Program-made: the position numbers and the translations under genes
The notes under the pieces: model-generated
What the model saw: only the letters and a program-made list of their open reading frames with translations
Told to the model about the DNA's origin: nothing
Database searches by the model: none
Assembly (NCBI GenBank): GCA_046596405.1
Contig: JBKJMN010000250.1
Span: 1-28,210, forward strand
Direction of reading: 5' to 3'
Length of the DNA: 28,210 nt
From: PALSA-1004 sp046596405
GTDB taxonomy: Bacteria > Pseudomonadota > Gammaproteobacteria > Burkholderiales > SG8-41
Shown here: positions 8,134-14,977 of the stretch, one piece after another
Layout of the letters: the number at the start of each line of letters is the position of its first letter
Position numbering within the stretch: the first letter of the stretch is position 1

Positions 8134-9245
8134 ATGCGACCTGTCATTACCGCACTTGCGTGTGCCTTGCTCGCTCTGCCTGCCGCGCACGCGCAGAATT
8201 ACCCGGCGAAACCGGTTCGGCTTATCGTGCCGTTTCCGGCGGGCGGCGCAACCGACATCGTGGCGCGGCTGGTGGCGCAGAAACTCAGTGACGCATTCGG
8301 CCAGCAGGTGATCGTGGATAATCGCGGCGGCGCGGCGGGCCAGGCGCGAGCAGTGAGCAGGGTTCCCGCGTGCGGGATGTGAACGTCCGCGAGTCGGATG
8401 ACGCGCCGTCGAAATTAAATTCGCGTCCGCGGCACACGTCTCCGGGGTCGCATCCCCTGAAGGGGCTCCCCTGCTCCGCCCTTCGACGGTGTATAGGCTC
8501 TGACCTCGCCGCCAAGGCGCCATCCGACGGTTATACGATTTTGGTCGGCACCAGCAGCACGCACGCGATCGCGCAAAGCTTGTACGCGAAGCTGCCGTAC
8601 GATTCGATCAGGGATTTCGCACCGGTGGTCGGCATCGCGACGGCGACGATCGTGCTCTCCGCGCATCCTTCGGTGCCCGAGAAATCAGTGAAGGAATTGA
8701 TTGCGCTCGCCAGGGCGCGGCCGGACGCGCTGAGTTTTGCGTCGAGCGGCAGCGGCGGCGTCTCGCACCTCGTCGGCGAAATGTTCAAGGCGCAGGCGGG
8801 CGTGCAGATGCTGCACGTTCCGTACAAGGGCGACGCGCCGGCGCTCGCCGATCTCGTCGGCGGCCAGGTGTCGCTCGAATTCGGCACCGCGCTGTCGTTT
8901 CTGCCCTATATACAATCGGGCCGCCTGAAGGCGCTCGCCGTGACGAGCCTCAAGCGCTCGCAGGTGATGCCCGACGTGCCCACCGTCGCGGAGGGCGGGC
9001 TGAAAGGCTTCGAAGCGCTGCAATGGTTCGGCGTGTTCGCGCCGGCCGGCACGCGCGCGGAAGTCATCGCGGGCCTGAATACCGCGATCGGCAAAATCCT
9101 GCACACCGCCGATATGCGCGAACGGCTGACTAAGCTCGCCAGCGAAGTCATGGCCGACACGCCCGAGCAATTCGCGGCGTTTCAGAAAGCCGAAATCACG
9201 AAGTGGGCGAAAGTCGTCAAGGATTCTGGCGCACGCATTGACTGA
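8134..9245 (+). pseudogene. Bug-family binding protein gene interrupted by a 149-bp insert
   Basis: Codons 1-70 (8134-8343) encode a normal Bug N-terminus: signal peptide, YPAKPVRLIVPFPAGG, then VIVDNRGGAAGQ. The frame then runs into unrelated sequence and stops at TGA 8380. The rest of the protein resumes in another frame at 8493 with IGSDLAAKAPSDGYT and continues to the normal C-terminus. Joining 8343 to 8493 gives a 963-bp frame (320 residues), the normal family length, with the block restored as GAAGQIGSD. So 8344-8492 is a clean insertion and the gene is probably inactive. It precedes the nitrilase-family gene by 27 bp and was probably its operon partner. Confidence 0.85.
8344..8492. mobile_element. 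149-bp insertion in Bug gene, unknown small element
   Basis: The boundaries come from reconstructing the host reading frame; they could shift by one or two bases. The insert contains a hairpin CCCGC-GT-GCGGG near 8365-8376 and another CCCC-TGAA-GGGG near 8455-8466. I see no terminal inverted repeat and no target-site duplication. It is far too small to code for a transposase. A structured, duplication-free insert would fit a REP/REPIN or IS200/IS605-derived element, but I do not recognise it. Confidence 0.55.
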
Positions 9246-9272
9246 GTTCCATACTTTGTTACAGAGGCAGGA

Positions 9273-10139
9273 ATGAACGACAAACTGATAGTAGCCGCAG
9301 CCCAAACCGGCCCGGTAATGACGGAAGACCCGGAGGCGATGCTGCCGGCCGCGATCGCCATGATGGAAGAAGCGGCGAAGCGCAATGTTCAATTCGCCAC
9401 GTTCTCCGAGCTTTTCATGACGCCCTTTTTTCCGAACACGCTGCGCCCGGACTTCGACCATTTTTTCGTGACGGCGGACGGCCCGCTGATGAAAAAACTC
9501 TGCGTACTCTCCAAACAGCACGGCGTCGCGACGATCTGGCCGTTCGGCGAGCGCACGGCGGCGGGCGGCTATTTCAATTCCGCGCTGGCGTGCGACGAGC
9601 GCGGCGAAGTGCTCGGCATCTACCGCAAGACGCACATACCCGCCTATTTCCCCGACGAGAAGCAGGGCGGCACCGGCAGCTACGAGCGCATGTATTTCGC
9701 GCCGGGTCCCGGCTTGCCGGTTTTCGAATGGCGAGGCATCCGCTTCGGCATCCAGATCTGCTACGACCGGCTGTTCCCGGAGCCGTCGCGCGCGCTCGCG
9801 CTGAAGGGCGCGGAAATCATTTTCATGCCGATCTGCTATTCGACCTACAGCGATCCGGGCCATCGCGCCGGTATCTGGGATGTGCCGCTGCGCTCGCGCG
9901 CCTATGAAAACGGCGTTTTCGTGGTCGCCGCCAACCGCGTCGGGCAGGAAGGCAAGCGCAGCCATCTGGGCCGGAGCATGATCGTCGACGCGACAGGCAC
10001 GATCATGGCGGAAGCCGGCAGCGTGAAGGAAGAGTTGCTCGTTGCCGAGATCGATCTCGGTAAGGTGCGCGGTGATCGCAAGAAGGTGCCTTGGTGGCGC
10101 GACCGCCGTATCGATCTGTACACGCCGCTCGTCGAATGA
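9273..10139 (+). CDS. Nitrilase-superfamily amidase (N-carbamoyl amino acid / ureidopropionase-like)
   Basis: A 288-residue cytoplasmic carbon-nitrogen hydrolase. The catalytic triad is visible: E46 (FSELF), K119 (YRKTHIP) and C163 (QICYDRLFPE). The YERMYFAPGPG and H-x-x-GIWDVPLRSRA segments resemble beta-ureidopropionases and N-carbamoyl-amino-acid hydrolases more than true nitrilases; these release ammonia and CO2 from N-carbamoyl compounds or cleave small amides. It follows the interrupted Bug gene by 27 bp, so binding protein and enzyme probably handled the same or a related nitrogenous acid. The enzyme itself looks intact even though its partner is broken. Confidence 0.92.
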   Translation: MNDKLIVAAAQTGPVMTEDPEAMLPAAIAMMEEAAKRNVQFATFSELFMTPFFPNTLRPDFDHFFVTADGPLMKKLCVLSKQHGVATIWPFGERTAAGGYFNSALACDERGEVLGIYRKTHIPAYFPDEKQGGTGSYERMYFAPGPGLPVFEWRGIRFGIQICYDRLFPEPSRALALKGAEIIFMPICYSTYSDPGHRAGIWDVPLRSRAYENGVFVVAANRVGQEGKRSHLGRSMIVDATGTIMAEAGSVKEELLVAEIDLGKVRGDRKKVPWWRDRRIDLYTPLVE

Positions 10140-10140
10140 A

Positions 10141-10236
10141 GTTACGCCGGTGCTGGTAGTGGTCGACAACCGGCCCGGCGCCAATACGATAGCCGGCAGG
10201 GCAATCGTCGATGCGACGGGGGGCACCGCCGAGTGA
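10141..10236 (+). pseudogene. Fragment of a Bug gene (about 31 codons)
   Basis: Immediately after the nitrilase stop, the frame reads VLVVVDNRPGANTIAG and then RAIVDATGG. This matches the 'VVVDNRPGANxIIGxxIVAKA' block found around residues 60-80 of every Bug protein in the window. Neither the start nor the rest of the gene is present; the frame ends at TGA 10234. It is a deletion remnant of another binding-protein gene that once followed the amidase. Confidence 0.7.
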
Positions 10237-10241
10237 GCGCG

Positions 10242-11045
10242 CTAAGCCCGCGCGGCGTGGCGGGCGAGGAAATCGAGCGTGATGCGAGCGCACTCGTCCG
10301 GCGCGGTCGCCGCGACGTGATAGCCGTCGACGGGCAACGCCGCGACTTCGGCATGCGGTAATCCTTCGCGATAAGTTTCCGCATCGGTCTTGCTATACGC
10401 ACGGCGCGGCGATGTCGTCGTCAGCACGAGCGCCGGGCACTTGACGCGATTGAGATCGGCGGCAACGTCAATCGTGCTGACCCACCGCAGGTAAACATAC
10501 GCGGTATTCAGCGCGGTCGCGCCCATCATATCGACCCACCAGTCGATGCCGCGCGGCGGCATTTTGCTGCCGAGCCGCGGCGGCATCGTCATGCGCGCCC
10601 AGCTGCGCATGCCGTATTTCTCCATATGCTCGAGCCAGTTCTGCGGCTGCGGGGGCGCCAGCGGCGTCGATGCGAGCGTTATCGTTTTCACGAGTTCGGG
10701 CCGCACCGCCGCGAGCTCGATCGTGATGAGGCCGCCGCTTTTCGCGCCAATCACGTGCGCGGAACCGCCCGCGAGCGCTTCGATTACGCGCGCGGTGTTG
10801 TCAACGAGCAATTCGGTTGTGAACGTGAAATCGCGCGCGACCGGCGTCGAGCGGCCGAAGCCGCGCTGGTCGAAGCGGATCACGCGGTAGCGCCGCGCGA
10901 GATGGGGCACCCACGCGCGCCATGCGTCGGTGTTCTCGGTGAAGCCGTGCACCATCACGATCGTCTCCGGCTGCGTCCACGCATCGGTGTGGTCGTCGAT
11001 TTCGTAGAAGAGCCGGAAGTCGGGCGTCAGATCGAGATAAGGCAC
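10242..11045 (-). CDS. Alpha/beta-hydrolase-fold protein lacking the nucleophile serine
   Basis: A 267-residue protein with the alpha/beta hydrolase layout: oxyanion-loop VMVHGFTEN (about 31-38), FDQRGFGRS strand/turn (58-66), a nucleophile elbow at 98-105, a cap region rich in aromatic residues and a C-terminal His (GYHVAA, H243). The elbow reads G100-A-K-S-G104, so Lys102 occupies the place of the usual Ser in GxSxG, and the usual strand-7 catalytic acid is not evident (ALVLTTTSPRR). The start is GTG at 11045 with no strong ribosome site. It may be a non-hydrolytic member or use another mechanism. It is convergent with the nitrilase gene. Confidence 0.85.
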   Translation of the reverse strand: MPYLDLTPDFRLFYEIDDHTDAWTQPETIVMVHGFTENTDAWRAWVPHLARRYRVIRFDQRGFGRSTPVARDFTFTTELLVDNTARVIEALAGGSAHVIGAKSGGLITIELAAVRPELVKTITLASTPLAPPQPQNWLEHMEKYGMRSWARMTMPPRLGSKMPPRGIDWWVDMMGATALNTAYVYLRWVSTIDVAADLNRVKCPALVLTTTSPRRAYSKTDAETYREGLPHAEVAALPVDGYHVAATAPDECARITLDFLARHAARA

Positions 11046-11173
11046 GGCAGAAAATCCCCGGTCGGTGACAAACGTCGATTGTATATTGCACCCGCGCTTT
11101 GCATCCAGTTACCATCCATCAATGAGCATCAACTCAATGTTGGTATCGATACTGCCCGTAGTCACTGTGGCCA

Positions 11174-11353
11174 ATGTATACGCAGCCGATGACATGGGAA
11201 GACATCTCGAACAAGTTTCGCGGTTGCGCCGAATTCGCCAGGTGGCCGTCAACCGGCACCGAAAAAATCATCGGCATGGTGTTCGAGCTCGAAAAAGTGG
11301 CAAACGTCGCTGACCTCGCTGCGCTGCTGAAGGTTGCCGGTAATCCCGCATGA
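11174..11353 (+). pseudogene. MmgE/PrpD family C-terminal remnant
   Basis: The frame from about 11174 reads MYTQPMTWEDISNKFRGCA and continues through a REKI-like helix to VFELEKVANVADLAALL, ending at TGA 11351. This resembles the C-terminal segment of MmgE/PrpD proteins (2-methylcitrate dehydratase type), where 'W-x-D-x-x-x-K-F' and 'LE-x-V-x-D' are characteristic. The same frame is closed by stops at 11123 and 11159, so the first ~400 codons are gone. Its stop overlaps the ATG of the next Bug gene (ATGA), preserving the trace of a translationally coupled prpD-like/Bug operon. Confidence 0.65.
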
Positions 11354-12700
11354 ACGGGGTGCTGGCGGTCTCCACCATAGCGCTTGCCGCGGCAGTCTCT
11401 GCGGCGGGTGCAGCCGACAATTATCCGAACCGTCCGATCCGTCTCGTGGTACCGACCGGCGCCGGCGGCAATACCGATACTTTCGCGCGCGTCGTCGCAG
11501 ACAAGCTCAAGACATCGCTCGGCCAGCAGATCATCGTCGACAATCGCCCCGGCGCGAGCGGAATCGTGGGTTCGAACATCGTCGCCAAGGCCGCGCCGGA
11601 CGGCTACACGCTGCTGATGGTGTTTCCGTCGCACCCGGTGAACCCCAGCCTTTACTCGGACCTGCCGTATGACACGCTCAGGGATTTCGCGCCCGTCACC
11701 ATGGTCACGTCGGTCACGCAGGTGCTGGTCGTGAACCCGAAGCTGCCGATCCATTCGGTCAAAGACCTGATCGCGCAGGTCCAGGAGAAGCCCGGCCAGT
11801 TCAATCACGGCGTGGTGGGGCGCGGCAGTCTCGGCGACCTGTCGGCCGAAGTATTTTCGGTAATGTCGGGCGCGCGGCTCACGCAGATCGCCTACAAGGG
11901 CGCGCCGCAGGTCATGACTGCGCTGATCGGCGGCGAACTGCAGGTCGAGAGTCCCTAACATAACGAAACACATGTGCGTTGCGGCCAGAATCAAGGCGCC
12001 CGGTGAAGGCAATGGTCGTTCCATTGCCAAGACGAGCAACGCGGCCATCGCCGATTCTGGCTGCAACCCTTCGGGCTGGCACGAGTTTTGGCCCATCGTC
12101 CACGGATCTCGGCGAAAGGATTTTGTCTTTGGGGCGGAGACGGGAGCCGTGCGGCGCATCGCGATCACGGGAGCCACGTCACCGTTCCCGCAAACGGGCC
12201 TGCGGCTAACGAGTCACGGCGCCGCGTTGTCGAGAAGCCCCTTGCTTAGAATGACTAAGCCGCGGGACTTCCTCCTAGCCCTGAGCCAAAATCGTGACAG
12301 CGCATCGCGCGTTTCGTTGTGTTAGGGACTCTTATTCAGCGCGCCGGTGGTCGCGATCCCGCAGATAAAGGCCGGCCGGGTGCGCGCACTCGGCGTCAGC
12401 ACGCGCAATCGCCTGGCCGTGATCCCGGAAGTGCCGACGATCGCCGAAGCGGGGCTGCCCGGCTACGAGGTCGTCGGCTGGAACGGCATCCTCGCGCCGG
12501 CCAAAACGCCGCGCGCGATCATCGAGCGGCTGCATGCGGAAATCGTGAAAGTCATCCGCGCGCCCGCGTTCGAGGCCGATATTCTCGCGCAGGGAATCGA
12601 GCCGATCGGCAACACGCCCGAGGAATTCGGCCGCATCATTCGCGCCGACATCGAGCGCTGGGCGAAGATCTTGAAAGTGACCAAGACTAAAGTGAATTAG
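11350..12700 (+). pseudogene. Bug-family binding protein gene interrupted by a 385-bp element
   Basis: Segment one (11350-11947) encodes the signal peptide, YPNRPIRLVVPTGAGG, IIVDNRPGASGIVG, YDTLRDFAPVTMV and IAYKGAPQVMTALIGGELQV. It then runs into the element, adding ESP and a stop at 11956. Segment two (12333-12700) resumes with VFSAPVVAIPQIKAGR and continues to the normal Bug C-terminus. Removing 11948-12332 restores a 966-bp frame (321 residues, normal family length) reading QVVFSAP. The gene is probably non-functional, since the ligand-binding lobes are separated. Its start overlaps the stop of the PrpD remnant. Confidence 0.88.
11948..12332. mobile_element. 385-bp MITE-like element with 22-bp terminal inverted repeats
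   Basis: The left end (11948-11969) begins AGAGTCCCTAACA and the right end (12311-12332) ends TGTTAGGGACTCT. The 22-bp ends are inverted complements at 21 of 22 positions. Removing the whole unit restores the host Bug reading frame, which independently fixes the boundaries. No target-site duplication is visible. The interior has a nested stem-loop: arms 11978-11992 and 12053-12067 (14 of 15) around an 8-bp stem 12008-12015/12021-12028. A 117-codon frame (11972-12325) matches nothing I recognise. The element is non-autonomous and would need a transposase in trans; the IS family is not assigned. Confidence 0.82.
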
Positions 12701-12702
12701 AG

Positions 12703-12720
12703 CCCGCGCGGCGCCGCGGG
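12703..12720. terminator. GC hairpin between convergent genes
   Basis: CCCGCG (12703-12708) pairs perfectly with CGCGGG (12715-12720) across a 6-base loop. It lies exactly between the end of the interrupted Bug gene (plus, 12700) and the end of the cyclase-like gene (minus, 12731). It would serve both strands, although T-tracts are lacking. Confidence 0.45.
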
Positions 12721-12730
12721 TTACGGACTG

Positions 12731-13375
12731 TCAGTCGGTGAAATCGAGCTGGGTATCGAGCTGCACGCCGTAGAGCGGAATAGGGTCGCGCTTGGAGAGC
12801 TTCAGCGGCTCGAGCTCTTCGGCTTCGAGCTTGAAATTCGCGGCGCTCAGCGCATCCATGATCGGTTTCGAGAGCACGAATTCGCCGGAGCGCGCGCCGT
12901 GCAGCAGGCGCTCCGCGATGCTCAGGCCGTCGCCGACGATGAGCTGATGGCCGTCGACGGCGCCGAGCACCGCGTCGCCGCTGTGCAATCCGATCGCCAC
13001 CGCGGTGCGAAAACCGTAATCGCGCTGCCACGCTTCTTCAAGCGCGCCGAAGTCGCGCTGGATTTCCTGTGCGGCCTCGACCGCGTGCTGCGCTTCGGCC
13101 TCGCCCGCGAACGTGGCGATCACGTTGTCGTTAAGGAGGCTGTGCACGATGCCGTCGTGGCGCTCGATCGCGGCGGTGACGAGCGCAAAAAATTCGCCGA
13201 TGCGCGCGAGCACGACGGCCGGCTCGAGAATTTCCGACATGCGCGTGAATCCGCGCGTTTCCGCATACAGGACCACTACGGTGGCGCGTGTCGGTGCGCT
13301 TGCGTCGGATTGCGGTGCGGTCAAGCTCTTCCCCTCGTTGTTATCATGTTGTTGTCCGCCCGGCAGCAACACCAT
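12731..13375 (-). CDS. Class III adenylate/guanylate cyclase-like domain protein, degenerate site
   Basis: A 214-residue protein that is essentially one class III nucleotidyl cyclase homology domain. The opening strand is VVVLYAETRGFTRMSE, where active enzymes have an Asp metal ligand (FADIRGFT); here it is E39. The second metal Asp seems kept (LLNDNVIATF, D83). In the block that normally reads V-N-x-A-x-R, this protein has L-S-I-A-E-R, so the Asn is missing and the Arg kept. Catalysis may be weak or lost. No sensor or membrane segment is attached. The ATG at 13375 has no ribosome site; TTG at 13324 has GAGGGG six bases upstream and may be the true start (197 residues). Confidence 0.8.
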   Translation of the reverse strand: MVLLPGGQQHDNNEGKSLTAPQSDASAPTRATVVVLYAETRGFTRMSEILEPAVVLARIGEFFALVTAAIERHDGIVHSLLNDNVIATFAGEAEAQHAVEAAQEIQRDFGALEEAWQRDYGFRTAVAIGLHSGDAVLGAVDGHQLIVGDGLSIAERLLHGARSGEFVLSKPIMDALSAANFKLEAEELEPLKLSKRDPIPLYGVQLDTQLDFTD

Positions 13376-13473
13376 CGATGCTAGGCGGCGCGCCGCATTC
13401 AGTCAAGCGCCGCCCGTCGGGCGTGGCAGCGCGTTCGTCGAACCGTCAGTGTTTGCTTCAACCGGAAAATATG

Positions 13474-13592
13474 ATGCGCGAATTGCCGTCGCTCGCATCG
13501 CGTTCATCGCCGTTCCCGCGTTCGCGCAATCGTATCCCGCGCGCACCATTCGCTGCATCGTCCCGCTGCTGCCGGGCGGCAACGCGACCATA
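13474..13592 (+). pseudogene. N-terminal scrap of a Bug gene
   Basis: In the ~320-bp gap before the next gene, the frame covering 13500-13589 reads AFIAVPAFAQSYPARTIRCI and continues VPLLPGGNAT. That is a Bug signal peptide end plus the first conserved block. The candidate ATG at 13474 is in a different frame, so a frameshift separates start and body, and after the PGGN motif the homology stops. It is a remnant with no function expected. The rest of the gap, 13593-13694, holds only the likely promoter of the next gene. Confidence 0.6.
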
Positions 13593-13644
13593 GGTGCGGA
13601 GCAAGGCGGCGATCCGGCGCGCGGCGCGATTGCGAGCCAGTCTT

Positions 13645-13650
13645 TATAAT
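13645..13650 (+). promoter_or_regulatory. Candidate -10 box for the downstream Bug gene
   Basis: A perfect TATAAT lies 45 bp before ATG 13695, in an otherwise GC-rich stretch. No good -35 hexamer is found at 16-18 bp spacing, so it may be activator-dependent or chance. The position fits a short leader. Confidence 0.3.
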
Positions 13651-13694
13651 GGGGTTTCGCACGGCAAGGGTCGCGCGATTTCCCGGAAGAGGTT

Positions 13695-14675
13695 ATGCAA
13701 GCAAAGTTCAAGACACGCGCCGCCTGCGCGGCGCTCGTAGTACCCGCGTTCGTTGCGGGTGCCGCATTTGCCCAGCAGTATCCGTCAAAGCCGATTCGCC
13801 TCGTCGTCCCGCAGCCGCCGGGCGGCGGCAACGACACGATCGCGCGCATGCTCGGCCTCAAGTTGTCGGCTGCGCTGAAGCAGCAGGTCGCGGTGGACAA
13901 TCGCGCGGGCGCGGGCGGCCTGATCGGTGCCGACATCGCGGCCCATTCGCCGGCCGACGGCTACACGCTGCTGCTCGGCAATGTCGCGGTGCTGGCGATC
14001 ATTCCCAACGTGCAGAAAAAAGTACCGTACGACGCGCTGAAGGATTTCGCGCCGATCAGCCTGGTGGCGTCGGCGCCGCTACTCGTCGTCGTGCATCCCT
14101 CGCTGCCGGTCACGTCGATCAAGCAGCTCATCGCGCTCGCGAAGGCGAAGCCGGGGCGGCTCAATTACGCGTCCAACGGGGTCGGCAGCTCGACTCATCT
14201 GGCGACCGAAATGTTCAAGCTCATGACGAAGACCGACCTCGTGCATGTTCCTTATAAAGGGCTAGCGCCCGCCACCACCGACCTGCTGTCCGGTCAGGTG
14301 CAGCTCATGTTCTCGAGCGCGGTCGCGATGATGCCGCACGCGCAGTCGGGAAGGCTGCGCGCGATCGCGATGACGGGCGCGAAACGCTCGGCCGCGATTC
14401 CCGATATTCCGACGGTCGCCGAGGCCGGCGTGCCGGATTATGAGTCGGGATCGTGGTACGGAATACTCGCGCCCGCCGGCACCCCGCGCGAAATCATCGA
14501 ACTGCTGAACCGCGAAATCGTGGCGGCCGTGCGCTCGCCCGACATCACGGACCGGCTCGTTGCGGAAGCGGTAATACCCGTCGGCAGCACCGCGGCGGAT
14601 TTTGCGGCGTACATCCAGAAGGAGCACATGCGCATCGGCAACGTGATCCGGTCGTCGGGCGCGAAATTCGATTAA
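13695..14675 (+). CDS. Bug-family periplasmic solute-binding protein
   Basis: A complete 326-residue Bug protein. Its signal peptide is residues 1 to about 26 (ending GAAFAQ), followed by YPSKPIRLVVPQPPGGGND, VAVDNRAGAGGLIG, YDALKDFAPISLV, VPYKGLAPATTDLLSGQ and IPTVAEAGVPDYESGSWYGI, all standard blocks in order. The start at ATG 13695 has GGAAGAGG a few bases upstream. No enzyme gene adjoins it downstream; only truncated Bug ends follow. The ligand is unknown. Confidence 0.93.
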   Translation: MQAKFKTRAACAALVVPAFVAGAAFAQQYPSKPIRLVVPQPPGGGNDTIARMLGLKLSAALKQQVAVDNRAGAGGLIGADIAAHSPADGYTLLLGNVAVLAIIPNVQKKVPYDALKDFAPISLVASAPLLVVVHPSLPVTSIKQLIALAKAKPGRLNYASNGVGSSTHLATEMFKLMTKTDLVHVPYKGLAPATTDLLSGQVQLMFSSAVAMMPHAQSGRLRAIAMTGAKRSAAIPDIPTVAEAGVPDYESGSWYGILAPAGTPREIIELLNREIVAAVRSPDITDRLVAEAVIPVGSTAADFAAYIQKEHMRIGNVIRSSGAKFD

Positions 14676-14681
14676 CGCGCG

Positions 14682-14738
14682 TCACTCCGGCTTTACGCCC
14701 ACGCGTTTCACGATCCTGCCCCACTTCACGCTTTCAGC
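14682..14738 (-). pseudogene. Bug C-terminal fragment (18 codons), minus strand
   Basis: Read on the minus strand, 14738 to 14682 encodes AESVKWGRIVKRVGVKPE followed by TGA. This is the characteristic Bug C-terminus (compare KWAKVVKDAGVKPQ in the gene at 23796). Upstream on this strand (beyond 14738) there is no Bug sequence. It abuts the plus-strand fragment beginning at 14734, so two truncated 3' ends point away from a shared breakpoint. Confidence 0.65.
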
Positions 14739-14964
14739 GGACAACTGGTTCGGCATGCTGGCGCCGGTCGCTACCCCCAAGGAAGTCATCGCCAGGCTGC
14801 ACGCGGCGCTGGCCGCCGCCGCCGACGCCGATACGAAGGAACGGCTGTCCGCGCAACGGGTGGACGTCGCCTTGTCGACGCCGGAAAATTTCACGGTTTT
14901 TCTGCGCAATGAGTACGCGCGCTGGGGCAGGGTCATCCGCGCGGCCGGCATCCGCGCCGATTGA
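14734..14964 (+). pseudogene. Bug C-terminal fragment (about 76 codons), plus strand
   Basis: The frame from about 14734 reads SADNWFGMLAPVATPKEVIA and goes on to EYARWGRVIRAAGIRAD before TGA. This corresponds to roughly the last quarter of a Bug protein, from the 'W-[FY]-G-[VIM]-L-A-P' strand to the C-terminus. The N-terminal three quarters are missing. An internal ATG at 14755 could start a 69-residue product, but it has no signal peptide and no ribosome site, so it is treated as a relic. Confidence 0.75.
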
Positions 14965-14977
14965 GATTGAACGACTT

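Noticed and set aside
8344..8492. Programmed frameshift or intein explaining the split Bug gene.
   Set aside because: The 149 bp contains stops, has no slippery site or splicing motifs, and the host frame is restored only by removing it.
8685..10226. A 513-codon minus-strand frame opposite the Bug/nitrilase genes.
   Set aside because: The composition is typical of antisense shadow coding, while the plus-strand genes have intact catalytic motifs.
11972..12325. A 117-codon frame inside the 385-bp element as a transposase.
   Set aside because: It has no DDE, HUH or tyrosine/serine recombinase motif and is too short; kept only as a note within the element.
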